DNA of 64,000 nt from an uncultured Rhizobium sp. (GTDB lineage Bacteria; Pseudomonadota; Alphaproteobacteria; Rhizobiales; Rhizobiaceae): NCBI GenBank assembly GCA_945952045.1, contig CAMFHE010000003.1, forward strand, positions 1 to 64,000. Direction: 5' to 3'. Both the position numbers and the translations under genes were made by a program. The notes below the pieces were generated by a model. That model was not told the origin of the DNA. It saw only the letters and a list, made by a program, of their open reading frames with translations, and searched no databases. This document shows positions 27,391 to 36,214 of the stretch, one piece after another; within the stretch, counting starts at the first letter, position 1; every line of letters begins with the position of its first letter.

Positions 27391-29757
27391 CTAGCGGAGC
27401 GGGGCAATCGTGTTGTCGATCCATGTCTTGCTGATATGCGGCAGGTCGAATGCGCTGGCATCCCCGTCGATAAGCTCCATGACCTTTGGCGGCGTAAGCG
27501 GCAGCGCATGAACCGGCTTTCCGATTGCCCGGGAGACCGCGCAGGCGATTGTCGCACCGACGTTGAGGATCGGCACTTCGCCTGCGCCTTTGGTCCCGAG
27601 AGGTCCGATCGAGGGCGCCCCTTCGTGAAGCTCGATTTCGACCGGAACGACATCAAGAGCGAGCGGCAGCCGATAGGTTTCGAAACCGCTTTGCAATATA
27701 CGGCCCTCGGGCCCGACATACATTTCCTCATGCAATGCATAGCCGAGACCCTGCACGACGCCACCCTGGATCTGGCTGTGAATGGCGCGCGGGTTCAAGG
27801 CCCGCCCGACGTCCTGCACAACCCTGTAGCTCAGGACTTCGACATGCCCGGTATCCGGATCGACCGCGACCTCGCAATCATGCACAGCAAAAACCGGAAG
27901 ATCGATCGCATCGATGAAATGCCCCATGGCGCATCCGGCCATCGCTTCGACGCCCGGATTGGTAAAGGAACCGGATCCGATGACGGGTCCCTGCGTCTTC
28001 TGGATATGCGAGGCGACCTGGGCAACCGTCATGCCGGAGCCCTTCTTGCCGCGTATCTCCACACGACCATCGGCAAGAACCAGGTCTTCCGTCCTGGTCT
28101 GGAGAAGCTCGCTCGCGGCATCCAGCACCTTGCGTCGGACTTCGTCGGCGGCAACCGTGCTCGCCGCGCCGATCGACACGGTCGTACGCCCGCCGCCCAC
28201 ACCGAGATCGAAGCCGGCAGCATCGGTGTCGGCCGCCTTGACGATCACCTCATGCGGCGAAATTCCCAGTTTGGCGGCCACGATCTGCGGCAACGACTGT
28301 GTCATCGTGCCGGAGCCGATCTCGACGCCGGATGTAATCAATGTCGCGCTTCCATCGGTGTTGAGGTTGATCGTCGCCGCCGAAGGCCCGACGAATATGA
28401 ACCATGTCCCGACCGTGGTCGCCCGGCCAAAAAGCCGGCGATCACCGGAACGGTCGGCGGATGGGACAGCCTTCTTCTGCAACGTCTCCATCTTTTCCAG
28501 CATCGGACGCAAAACCTCGCCCTCGAAAACCTGTCCGGTTGACCCGAGATCGCCATCGCCGATGACGTTGCGCCGGCGGAACTCCATCGGATGCATGCCG
28601 ATCGCTTCGCAGATCTCGTCCGTGTGACGTTCGAGCGCAAACGTGTTGTAAACACCGTTACAGGCACGGAAAGCGCCGTTTGGCGCTGTATTGGTGTAGA
28701 CGGCCCGGCTGGAGATACGAACGGAGCCAAGCTTGTAATTGCCTCCAAGCGTATGCGCCGTCATCGTGGTGAGGAATATCTGCTCGCCGCCATAAGCGCC
28801 GCAATCCATCAGAACCGTCGCCTCGCGTCCGACGATCTCGCCTTCCTTCGTGACAGCCGAACGGAGGCGTATTTCCGCATTTTCACGGCAGAGGCATGTC
28901 AGCATTTCCTCGCGACGCGAGTTCACGAGGGCGACCGGACGACCCGTTTTCGCGGCAAGGATCGCCGCGAACGGCTCGAGCGAGCAGTCGAACTTCAAAC
29001 CGAAGGCCCCGCCGACGGGCGGAACGGTGACACGCACGCGAGACGCGGGAACGCCCAGAGCCTTCGCCGTCACATTCCGCACCGTCCATGGCACCTGCGT
29101 CGACGTCTTGATGTGATAGCGTCCATCCTCGAAAGTGGCGACGACGGCGCGCGGTTCGAAAGGCACGTGGTTCTGCCTGCCGACCGTGAAGCAGCTGTCC
29201 ACGATTGTCACGTCAGGGCGGGCAAAGGCCGCATCCGTGTCGCCGCGAAGAACCTTCGCCTCCCAGGCGACGTTTCCGCCGCGCGCAGCCCCTTCCAGAA
29301 GGATCTCGTAGTTCTTCCAATCCCGGTGGATGAGCGGCGCGTTTTCGGAAAGCGCTTCTGCCATGGTCAACAGGGCGGGCAAAGGCTCGACTTCGAGTTC
29401 GATCGCCGCGGCCGCCGCCTTCGCCTGATCGAGCGTCTCGGCGGCGATCGCCGCAATCGGCTCGCCGTCATAGCGGATAACCTCCTTGGCGAAAAGCGGA
29501 TGGTCTGCGATGCCGATGCCGAAAAATCCGGGGGCGTCTTCAGCCGTAGCGATGGCGCGGACGCCCGGCATTTTCCGGGCTTTCGAAAGATCGAGCCGAA
29601 CGATCCGCGCCGATGGAACCTCCGACCGCAACAGGAAGGCATGCAGCGTTCCCGGCTTGACGTGATCGATAGTATATTGGGTGCGCCCTTGCAGCTTGTC
29701 GCGAGCGTCGCGCCTAGCGAGGTTCATCACGGCCGGATGTGTGAGCGTGTCGGTCAT
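27391..29757 (-). CDS. Molybdenum hydroxylase large subunit (xanthine dehydrogenase/CoxL-like)
   Basis: This 788-residue molybdopterin-binding subunit catalyses hydroxylation of a carbon beside a ring nitrogen, or of an aldehyde. The family's catalytic Glu is in GTKGAGEVPIL near the C-terminus. The active-site loop reads NGAFRACNGVYN rather than the AYRCSFR of form-I CO dehydrogenase, so CO oxidation is unlikely. Its start overlaps the small-subunit stop by four bases (ATGA). The operon order is medium, small, large, XdhC. Beside lactam and hydantoin hydrolases, an N-heterocycle is a reasonable substrate class, but this is inference. Confidence 0.9.
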   Translation of the reverse strand: MTDTLTHPAVMNLARRDARDKLQGRTQYTIDHVKPGTLHAFLLRSEVPSARIVRLDLSKARKMPGVRAIATAEDAPGFFGIGIADHPLFAKEVIRYDGEPIAAIAAETLDQAKAAAAAIELEVEPLPALLTMAEALSENAPLIHRDWKNYEILLEGAARGGNVAWEAKVLRGDTDAAFARPDVTIVDSCFTVGRQNHVPFEPRAVVATFEDGRYHIKTSTQVPWTVRNVTAKALGVPASRVRVTVPPVGGAFGLKFDCSLEPFAAILAAKTGRPVALVNSRREEMLTCLCRENAEIRLRSAVTKEGEIVGREATVLMDCGAYGGEQIFLTTMTAHTLGGNYKLGSVRISSRAVYTNTAPNGAFRACNGVYNTFALERHTDEICEAIGMHPMEFRRRNVIGDGDLGSTGQVFEGEVLRPMLEKMETLQKKAVPSADRSGDRRLFGRATTVGTWFIFVGPSAATINLNTDGSATLITSGVEIGSGTMTQSLPQIVAAKLGISPHEVIVKAADTDAAGFDLGVGGGRTTVSIGAASTVAADEVRRKVLDAASELLQTRTEDLVLADGRVEIRGKKGSGMTVAQVASHIQKTQGPVIGSGSFTNPGVEAMAGCAMGHFIDAIDLPVFAVHDCEVAVDPDTGHVEVLSYRVVQDVGRALNPRAIHSQIQGGVVQGLGYALHEEMYVGPEGRILQSGFETYRLPLALDVVPVEIELHEGAPSIGPLGTKGAGEVPILNVGATIACAVSRAIGKPVHALPLTPPKVMELIDGDASAFDLPHISKTWIDNTIAPLR

Positions 29758-30224
29758 GCCGCGGTCTCCTTCTGGGCCTGCATCGACAGTACGGCGTCGA
29801 TAATCCGCTCATATCCGGTGCATCGACAGATGTTGCCAACCATGGCCTGCTTGATTTCGTCACGGCTGGGGTTGGGATTTGCGGCGAGGAAGGGCGTCAA
29901 AGTCATCACCATGCCCGGAAAACACATGCCGCATTGAACGACGTCGTGATCCTCCAGAGCACGTTGAAGCGGCGTGAGCTCGCCCTCTTCGCCAATGCCT
30001 TCGATAGACACGATCGCGCGGCCGACAGCCAGACCGGCGGGCAACAGGCAAGAAGGCATCGGAATGCCATCGACCTGCACCGTGCAGGCGCCACAAAAGC
30101 CCTCCCGGCAGACGGCCTTGGCTCCCGTCAGCAGCATGCCTTCCCGCAGCACATCGACCAGCGGCGTCATTGCATCGCCGTGAAAGGCGCGGTCTTCACC
30201 GTTGATATTCAGATATAGGGTCAT
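29754..30224 (-). CDS. Molybdenum hydroxylase [2Fe-2S] small subunit
   Basis: This 156-residue electron-transfer subunit carries two [2Fe-2S] clusters. The plant-type cluster ligands are in CREGFCGACTVQVDGIPMPSC, and the second cluster in QCGMCFPGM and NICRCTGY. It passes electrons from the molybdenum site to the FAD subunit. The start at 30224 lies one base after the medium-subunit stop, so translation is coupled. Length and motifs are normal for CoxS/XdhA-like small subunits. Confidence 0.93.
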   Translation of the reverse strand: MTLYLNINGEDRAFHGDAMTPLVDVLREGMLLTGAKAVCREGFCGACTVQVDGIPMPSCLLPAGLAVGRAIVSIEGIGEEGELTPLQRALEDHDVVQCGMCFPGMVMTLTPFLAANPNPSRDEIKQAMVGNICRCTGYERIIDAVLSMQAQKETAA

Positions 30225-30225
30225 G

Positions 30226-31089
30226 TCATGCCTTCGCTTTTTGAGAGAGCAGGTCGATGAATGCACGGCGGACCAGTTCGGGCAAAACGCGCGTCCTGTA
30301 CCAGCCGGGCGCATCGATGCCGTCGCGCGCGCTGAAGTCGCCAAGGCAGTGCTTGGCGATTGCGGCAATCTCCTCTCCGGCCAAGGCCTTGTTCCGAACA
30401 GCCGCTTCCAGGCTCGACCACCGGCGGGCCATGGCTTCAACCGAGCCGACGACGATGATCGGCTCCTCAGCCGATCCATCATCGGCCAACCGCGCCGAAA
30501 CGCTGACAATCGCTGCGGGATAATCTCCCGCTTTCTTCAATGGCAGCCGCGCATGCGCCGAGACTCTGTTTTGGCGCGGAACGAGGATACGCGTCAAAAG
30601 TCCACGGAATTGCGCACGGTTCAGCATGAACTCCGCGATCGGTTGTTGTATCCGCTGGCCTTCAGAGGCAATTTCCACCGATGCGGACAGGCACATCAAT
30701 GCCGGGACAAGGTCTGCGGCCGCAAATCCCGTCGTGCAGATATTGCCTCCGATCGTTGCCATGTTTCTGATCGCAGGGTTGGCGGATTTCGAACTGGCAA
30801 TCGCCAGGGCATTGAGGTCTGGGACCGCGCGGAGTGCCGCTGCAATCGCTGCGTGGGTAGCGAATGATCCGATCGATACCCGTTCGGGAGACACGGAGAT
30901 GTCCCGCAACTCGTCAACCCCGGCAAGGCTAATGTATTCCCGCGCGTCGTGCTCTTCGCGCAAGTCCGCGCGCATGATCCATGTGCCGCCTGCGAAATAT
31001 TCGGCGGCGGCTCCATAGCGGGCATGAGCATCGAGCGCTTCTGCAAGGGAGGTGGGAATGTGGAGGTGGCGCGTTGCCGGAGGCTTCAT
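30226..31089 (-). CDS. Molybdenum hydroxylase FAD-binding medium subunit
   Basis: This 287-residue subunit binds FAD and hands electrons to the final acceptor. The two FAD loops AGGTWIM (about 33-39) and TIGGNICT (about 110-117) are visible, followed by the CO-dehydrogenase flavoprotein C-terminal domain. The ATG at 31089 is preferred, with AAGGAT upstream. It is the first gene of the molybdenum hydroxylase operon, 221 bases from the end of the sugar-type transporter operon, which runs in the same direction. Confidence 0.9.
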   Translation of the reverse strand: MKPPATRHLHIPTSLAEALDAHARYGAAAEYFAGGTWIMRADLREEHDAREYISLAGVDELRDISVSPERVSIGSFATHAAIAAALRAVPDLNALAIASSKSANPAIRNMATIGGNICTTGFAAADLVPALMCLSASVEIASEGQRIQQPIAEFMLNRAQFRGLLTRILVPRQNRVSAHARLPLKKAGDYPAAIVSVSARLADDGSAEEPIIVVGSVEAMARRWSSLEAAVRNKALAGEEIAAIAKHCLGDFSARDGIDAPGWYRTRVLPELVRRAFIDLLSQKAKA

Positions 31090-31225
31090 GTTATCGATCC
31101 TTCGAGCATTGGAACTGAGATTGAGGGCGACGATCCCCGCGCGCTGGGGCAAGACGGCAATTCAGGACATGCTTGCCGGCCCCTTTCGCTCTGTTTGCGG
31201 CGCCGGGCCATCAGGGCGTGGAAGC

Positions 31226-31262
31226 GAGCCGCCTGTCCGCTTCCACCGTTTCCAGGCGGCTC
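31226..31262 (-). terminator. Hairpin downstream of the ribose-type transporter operon
   Basis: GAGCCGCCTG (31226-31235) and CAGGCGGCTC (31253-31262) form a perfect 10-bp stem with a 17-base loop, about 50 bases past the permease stop on the minus strand. No T-run follows. It may mark the end of the transporter transcript before the molybdenum hydroxylase operon. Confidence 0.5.
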
Positions 31263-31310
31263 ATCCGCGCCGCAGAGGCCTGCCTTTACCAGTCTTCGGT
31301 GCGGCTACCG

Positions 31311-32345
31311 TCAGCGGCGGACCAGCAGCATCCGGTAACGGAGCTGATCGATGATAACCGCAAGAATGAGAAGGCTGCCCAGCAGAACCATCTGCATGTA
31401 CGAGCCGATCTGCATCACGTTCATGCCATTCTGCACCAGAACGATGAAAAAGGCGCCGAGGACGACGTTTTCGACGCGGCCGATGCCGCCCCGGAGAGAG
31501 ACACCTGCGATGACGCAGGCCGCGATGGATTCGAGGCCGATCGTGCCGCCGAGGTTCGTTTCACCGCTCTCGACGCGCGCGGTGAGCAGGATGCCTGCGA
31601 GCGATGCCAGCAGCGAACAGGCGAGGTATGACAGGAACAGCGTTTTCGCCGTGTTGATGCCCGAAAGATGCGCCGCCTTGATGTTGCCGCCGACCGCATA
31701 GACCTGGGCGCCGATGCGCAGCCTGTTCATGACGATCCACATCACGACGATCGCGGCAAGCGCGACCAAGACAGGAACCGGAACACCCAACACCCTGCCG
31801 AAGCCAAAGAAATCGCCAAATTCGAACGGAAGGTTGCCGATCGGAACACCGCCCGTGATGAACAATGCAATCCCGGCGCCGACGGATTGAACGCCAAGGG
31901 TCATAATAAAGGGGGAGACCCCAAATACGGAAACACCCAGGCCATTGAGCAGGCCAACGACCGCAGCCGCGCAGAAACCGGCGGCAAGGCCGAGCGCGAT
32001 GACAAGCCACACGCTATCGGGAAAAATAGCCGCGGCGGCAACCATCGTCGACGCGGAAACGACGGAGGTGAGCGCAATCGCCGTTCCGACGGAGAGATCA
32101 AACCCGCCCGTGACAAGAACAAGCATTTGTCCCAGCGAGACCAACACCAGATAGACCGATTGGCGCGCGACGTTGGTCAGGTTCTGGACCGTCAGGAACT
32201 GTGCCGACGCAACGGAGAAGATCACGACTGCCGCGAGCAGAAAGAACGGCAGCACACCCGCGCGCAGAAACAGACTTCTTAACGGCGCCAGCAGGGAGGA
32301 TGCGGATGCGCCTTCTGCCTTGACCTGTTCGACATTGTAGCCCAT
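31311..32345 (-). CDS. Ribose/xylose-type ABC transporter permease (RbsC-like)
   Basis: This 344-residue inner-membrane protein has about 8-10 hydrophobic segments and the RbsC/AraH family pattern, including GQMLVLVTGGFDLSVG, NGLGVSVFGVSPFIMTLG and RGGIGRVENVVLGAF. It forms the channel for the importer whose ATPase and binding protein are encoded just upstream. Although the family mainly carries sugars, its genes here follow a lactam carboxylase/hydrolase operon, so the cargo may be a small heterocycle rather than a sugar. Confidence 0.9.
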   Translation of the reverse strand: MGYNVEQVKAEGASASSLLAPLRSLFLRAGVLPFFLLAAVVIFSVASAQFLTVQNLTNVARQSVYLVLVSLGQMLVLVTGGFDLSVGTAIALTSVVSASTMVAAAAIFPDSVWLVIALGLAAGFCAAAVVGLLNGLGVSVFGVSPFIMTLGVQSVGAGIALFITGGVPIGNLPFEFGDFFGFGRVLGVPVPVLVALAAIVVMWIVMNRLRIGAQVYAVGGNIKAAHLSGINTAKTLFLSYLACSLLASLAGILLTARVESGETNLGGTIGLESIAACVIAGVSLRGGIGRVENVVLGAFFIVLVQNGMNVMQIGSYMQMVLLGSLLILAVIIDQLRYRMLLVRR

Positions 32346-32467
32346 TGCGGCTCCCCTTTATTAAAAGCGTGGTTCGATGATGTTCGTTCAGGCAAGCCGA
32401 AAGGCCAACCAATTGCCCGGCAAACACCGGATCGGCCCGCTTCGGCGCGGCCGATCCCTCAAAAAAA

Positions 32468-33976
32468 TTATGCGGCGTCGTGTTGAAAGAAGGCGCTGAG
32501 CACCTGGCTTTCGACGATCTCTTCGCCTTCGAGTTCGGCGGTGATCTTGCCGTTGGAAAAGACGATCAGGCGGTGGGCGAGATGCATTGCCTCGGGCAGG
32601 TCCGAGGAGATGATCACCACCGCCTTGCCTGCTTCCGCCAGTTCCTTGATCAGCCGGTACAGCGCCGCGCGCGTGCCCATATCGACGCCCACTGTCGGTT
32701 CATCGAAGATATAGACCCCGTAGTCCTGGCCGAACCCCTTGCCGAACAGCGCCTTCTGCTGGTTGCCGCCCGACAGGTTGGCGATCGGCCGGCCCATATA
32801 GGCGTCCGTCAGGTCGACCTTGCGGCCGATGCCGGATGACAGCACGTTCTGGCGCCTGGTGGAAATGCCGACCGGCGTCGCAATCTCGTCGCGGAAAAGA
32901 AGGCCGAGATTGATGTTGTGGCGCGCCGTCGCGCTCAACATCAGGCCTTCGTTCTTTCGATCAGGCGGCAGGTAGAAGACGCCGTTGCGCAGAAAGCGGC
33001 GGGTCGGTGCGCCCGTAAGATCTGCCCCGTTCAGTTCGACCTTGCCGGTATGGATCATGGCAAGACCGAGGGCAGCCCGGAAGGCGCGCGACTTGCCGCT
33101 TCCCACCAGTCCGGCAACGCCGAGGATCTCGCCAGCCCTGACGTCGATATCGACGCCATTGACACCGCCGGCCTTGAGGTTTCGGATTGAAAGGACGGTC
33201 TTCGGCTGTGGCGCGCGCGCAATCGTCGGATAGATTTGTCCGATGGCGCGGCCCGTCATCATCTCGACGAGCTTCTCGGCCGTCGTATCGCCCATCGCCA
33301 CGGTGCCGATGAGCTTGCCGTCACGCAACACGGTGACGCGATCGGCAATGACGGAGAATTCCTGGATGCGGTGGGAGATGTAGATGATCCCGACGCCTCT
33401 CGCCTTCGCCTCGTTGATGATGCGAAACAGCGTTTCCGTCTCGCGCTCCGTCAAGGATGCGGTCGGCTCGTCGAGAATGAGGACACGGGCGTTGGAATGG
33501 ATCGCCTTGGCGATCTCGGTCATCTGCTGCTCGGCGCGCGACAGCGATACCACCGAGGCTTTGACGTCGATGTTGAAGCCGAGGTCGGCAAACAGCTTGC
33601 GTGCGTCGCGCTCCATGCGTCGGCGGTCGATGAACGGCCCGATCATCGGCTCGTTGCCGAGGAAGATGTTCTTGGCGACGCTGAGCGTCGGTACCAGGGA
33701 AAACTCCTGGAAGACGGCGGAAACGCCGTGCTTCTTCGCATCCGCGACGGAGGCGAAGGCCACCTCCTTTTCGGCCAGTTTCACGCTTCCCGAGGTCTGC
33801 GGGTATACGCCCGAGAGGATCGAGATCAAGGTAGACTTGCCGGCGCCGTTTTCGCCGAACAGGACATGGACCTCGCCGGCCAAGAGGTTGAAATTGACGC
33901 CGTCGAGCGCCGTGACGCCCGGAAACGTCCGCGTCACGTTCCGCATCTCGACCAGGGGAGATACCGATACGGTCAT
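32468..33976 (-). CDS. Ribose-type ABC transporter ATPase, duplicated (RbsA/MglA-like)
   Basis: This 502-residue protein contains two ATPase domains. The first has Walker A FGENGAGKST, signature VSLSRAEQQMTEIAKA and Walker B ARVLILDEPTASLT. The second has GLVGSGKS and the signature NLSGGNQQKALFGKG followed by YIFDEPTVGVD. This tandem layout is standard for RbsA. It powers the permease at 31311. It lies 58 bases downstream of the binding-protein gene, with a hairpin between them. Confidence 0.92.
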   Translation of the reverse strand: MTVSVSPLVEMRNVTRTFPGVTALDGVNFNLLAGEVHVLFGENGAGKSTLISILSGVYPQTSGSVKLAEKEVAFASVADAKKHGVSAVFQEFSLVPTLSVAKNIFLGNEPMIGPFIDRRRMERDARKLFADLGFNIDVKASVVSLSRAEQQMTEIAKAIHSNARVLILDEPTASLTERETETLFRIINEAKARGVGIIYISHRIQEFSVIADRVTVLRDGKLIGTVAMGDTTAEKLVEMMTGRAIGQIYPTIARAPQPKTVLSIRNLKAGGVNGVDIDVRAGEILGVAGLVGSGKSRAFRAALGLAMIHTGKVELNGADLTGAPTRRFLRNGVFYLPPDRKNEGLMLSATARHNINLGLLFRDEIATPVGISTRRQNVLSSGIGRKVDLTDAYMGRPIANLSGGNQQKALFGKGFGQDYGVYIFDEPTVGVDMGTRAALYRLIKELAEAGKAVVIISSDLPEAMHLAHRLIVFSNGKITAELEGEEIVESQVLSAFFQHDAA

Positions 33977-33994
33977 GATCTTTTCTCCTTGTCG

Positions 33995-34017
33995 GCTCCG
34001 GCAGGATTTGCCGGAGC
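33995..34017 (-). other. Intergenic hairpin after the binding-protein gene
   Basis: GCTCCGGCA (33995-34003) and TGCCGGAGC (34009-34017) form a perfect 9-bp stem with a five-base loop, between the binding-protein and ATPase genes. Hairpins here often protect the binding-protein mRNA or reduce readthrough, so that binding protein exceeds transporter. Confidence 0.55.
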
Positions 34018-34034
34018 GCCCTTTCGGTCAAGCT

Positions 34035-35111
34035 TCAGTTCACGCTGAACAGCGGCTTGAAACCATCGGGGGGGAGGATGGTGTCCTTGTTGACCTGGCC
34101 GATATTGTTCGAGTCCAGAACGAAGATCTTGGGACCGACATGCTTGATGAGATCCTTCTTCTCCAGAGCGCGAACCGCCTGGTCGACGGCGACGCGTCCC
34201 TGGATGACCATCGAGTCCGCCGGTGAGGCCGCGATGAGGCCGCGCTTGATGCCTTCGAAGACGCCCGGGGTCATGTAGAAGGAAAGCAGGTCGACCTGCC
34301 CCTTGAGGCCACGTTCGCGGATCAGTCCCTGAGCGGCTTCTGCGGTGACAGCCGTGCCTGCGATGTACTTGACGTCCGGCTCCGCTTGCAGAACGTCTTC
34401 AACGAGCTTGAGCTGCGCTTCCTTGCCGGTATCGCCGAATTTGGGATCCAGGATTTGCAGGGAAGAACCCTTGACTGCTTCGAGGAATCCCTTGTTGGCG
34501 GCTTCGACCCAGCCGGCGCCGGCAGGCCCCGGGAACCAGCCGACCTTCACCTTCTCGCCACCGGCAGGATGCTTCTTGGCAAGATACGAGCCCGTCTCAT
34601 AACCCATCGTGTAGAACGACACGAGCGACTTGGCGGTGACGTTCGGAGACGAAATACCGTTGATCACGTCGATGACCGGGATGCCCTTCTTGGTGATTTC
34701 GTTGACGAGGTTGTTCAGGCCGTCGAACGAAATCGCGCCGATGATGACGGCCTGCGCTCCGCCTGCCACGCAGTCCTCGATCTGTGAAATCTGCTTGGCC
34801 AGCTCGGTATAGCCGCCTGCCTCGACGACATTCAGCTTGACGCCGAGATCCTTGGCCTGCTCGACGACGCCATAATCGACGCCGAGCCAATAGGCATCCT
34901 TCATGTGAGGGAAGGACACGCAGATTTTCCAGGGCTTCTCCGCCTTTTGCAACGGCGAATACTCGACATCGACCGACTTGCCGTCTGCGGCAAAGGCGGG
35001 CTCGATTTTCTGAGCCGGGTAAGGATACCAGGCATCGGCATGTGCGACGGAAGCCAGGCCGATAAAGGCTGCCGTGCAGGCAGCAAGATGCATTCCCAGT
35101 TTATTAGGCAT
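34035..35111 (-). CDS. Periplasmic binding protein, TorT-like (ribose-type family)
   Basis: This 358-residue secreted protein starts with a signal peptide (cut likely after SVAHA, about residue 25) and has the type-I periplasmic binding fold. WKICVSFPHMKDAYWLGVDYGVV and the later GGAQAVIIGAISFDGL resemble TorT, the TMAO-system periplasmic protein, more than sugar receptors. It delivers the substrate to the RbsA/RbsC-like pair. The start at 35111 follows AAAGGGAACG. A 21-bp palindrome lies 43 bases upstream, and 131 bases separate it from pxpC, so it may have its own promoter. Confidence 0.88.
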   Translation of the reverse strand: MPNKLGMHLAACTAAFIGLASVAHADAWYPYPAQKIEPAFAADGKSVDVEYSPLQKAEKPWKICVSFPHMKDAYWLGVDYGVVEQAKDLGVKLNVVEAGGYTELAKQISQIEDCVAGGAQAVIIGAISFDGLNNLVNEITKKGIPVIDVINGISSPNVTAKSLVSFYTMGYETGSYLAKKHPAGGEKVKVGWFPGPAGAGWVEAANKGFLEAVKGSSLQILDPKFGDTGKEAQLKLVEDVLQAEPDVKYIAGTAVTAEAAQGLIRERGLKGQVDLLSFYMTPGVFEGIKRGLIAASPADSMVIQGRVAVDQAVRALEKKDLIKHVGPKIFVLDSNNIGQVNKDTILPPDGFKPLFSVN

Positions 35112-35153
35112 TGTCGTTCCCTTTTTGGTTGCTGTGCGTTTTAAAGCGCCTTT

Positions 35154-35174
35154 CGATCTGATTGAATCAGATCG
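35154..35174. promoter_or_regulatory. 21-bp palindrome, candidate operator upstream of the TorT-like gene
   Basis: CGATCTGATT (35154-35163) and AATCAGATCG (35165-35174) are perfect inverted repeats around a single central G. The AT content and lack of a loop argue for a protein-binding site rather than a terminator. The half-site ATCTGATT recurs at 39737-39744 in the promoter region of the same operon and its LysR gene. Confidence 0.6.
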
Positions 35175-35242
35175 GCACTCTAAGTTCTTTATTTCGAAGC
35201 ATAATCTTGTCGATCCTCGTTTCACTCCGGTCGGATTATGCT

Positions 35243-36214
35243 CTAGTTAAAGCTGGATCGTAGTCGCTCGAGCAAAGCGGCGCGGTCCCGGCGGGCAGCC
35301 AGAGCCTGCTCCATATCGACTTCGACGAAACGTGTCGGCGTGTGCGGCTGCATTTGACCGATCAGGTCCATGTCGGCGGAAATGACCGTTCCGACCATGA
35401 AATAGCCACCGCCCGAGACGGCGTCACGGTGGAGGATGATCGGTTCCGTCCCGCTGGGTATCTGGATCGACCCGTAGGGGTAGCAGCTATCCACGATGTT
35501 CGACGGATCGGAACCGGCGCCGAAGGACTGCTTGCGCTCGACAAACTCGACCTTTCGGCCGCCTTTGAAGCGATAGCCCATGCGGTCGGCTTCGGGCGCG
35601 ACCTTCCAGGTATCGGCAAAGAAATTTTCCTTAGCCGCATCCGTCAGACGATCCCAATACAATCCGGGCAGCACCCGCAGTTCTGCGGGCGAACCGGGCA
35701 TGCGCCGCAGGCTTTCCGCAACCGAGCGCCCCTGCGTTGCGAACGAACCACTGCCGAGCGGCAGTTCGTCACCGGCTGCGAGGGCTCTGCCCTTGTAACC
35801 GCCCAATGCGCCGATCGGATATGTCGACCGGCTGCCGAGAGCGACAGGGACATCGATGCCGCCGGCGACAGCGATATAGATGCGCGCGCCCGCCTTCAGA
35901 AAGTCAAAGGAGAGAACCTGACCTGCCTTGACGGTGAAGGCAGTCCATCCCGGGACCGGCTCGCCATCGACTTTGGCGGGCATGTCCGCACCGGTCACGG
36001 CAACGAGCGCGTCTTGCGTGAATTCCAGTTTGGGACCCATGAACACGGCTTCGAGGCCGGCGGCGCCCTCATCGTTTCCGACGAGAAGATTTGCCGCCCG
36101 CATCGCATAACGATCCATCGCGCCACCCATGGGAATACCGAGGTGGAAGTATCCCGGACGTCCGAGATCCTGGACGCTGGTGGCGACACCATGATGAAGA
36201 ACCTTAATGGCCAT
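35243..36214 (-). CDS. pxpC: PxpC/KipA-type subunit (carboxyltransferase-like, AHS2 domain)
   Basis: This 323-residue protein belongs to the KipA/PxpC family, equivalent to the second half (AHS2) of the urea-carboxylase carboxyltransferase domain. Characteristic phrases are GVATSVQDLGRPGYFHLGIPMGGAMDRYA near the start and the ending segment DSCYPYGSIQIPSGTEPIILHRD. In 5-oxoprolinase (PxpABC) it works with PxpB in ATP-dependent activation of the lactam. The ATG at 36214 follows GGAGGGAC and overlaps the pxpB stop. Biotin carboxylase and carrier genes upstream suggest it acts as a carboxyltransferase here. Confidence 0.85.
   Translation of the reverse strand: MAIKVLHHGVATSVQDLGRPGYFHLGIPMGGAMDRYAMRAANLLVGNDEGAAGLEAVFMGPKLEFTQDALVAVTGADMPAKVDGEPVPGWTAFTVKAGQVLSFDFLKAGARIYIAVAGGIDVPVALGSRSTYPIGALGGYKGRALAAGDELPLGSGSFATQGRSVAESLRRMPGSPAELRVLPGLYWDRLTDAAKENFFADTWKVAPEADRMGYRFKGGRKVEFVERKQSFGAGSDPSNIVDSCYPYGSIQIPSGTEPIILHRDAVSGGGYFMVGTVISADMDLIGQMQPHTPTRFVEVDMEQALAARRDRAALLERLRSSFN

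Noticed and set aside
27391..29757. Calling the molybdenum enzyme an aerobic CO dehydrogenase
   Set aside because: The form-I active-site signature AYRCSFR is absent; the loop reads AFRACNG, so the broader xanthine-dehydrogenase family is as far as I can go.
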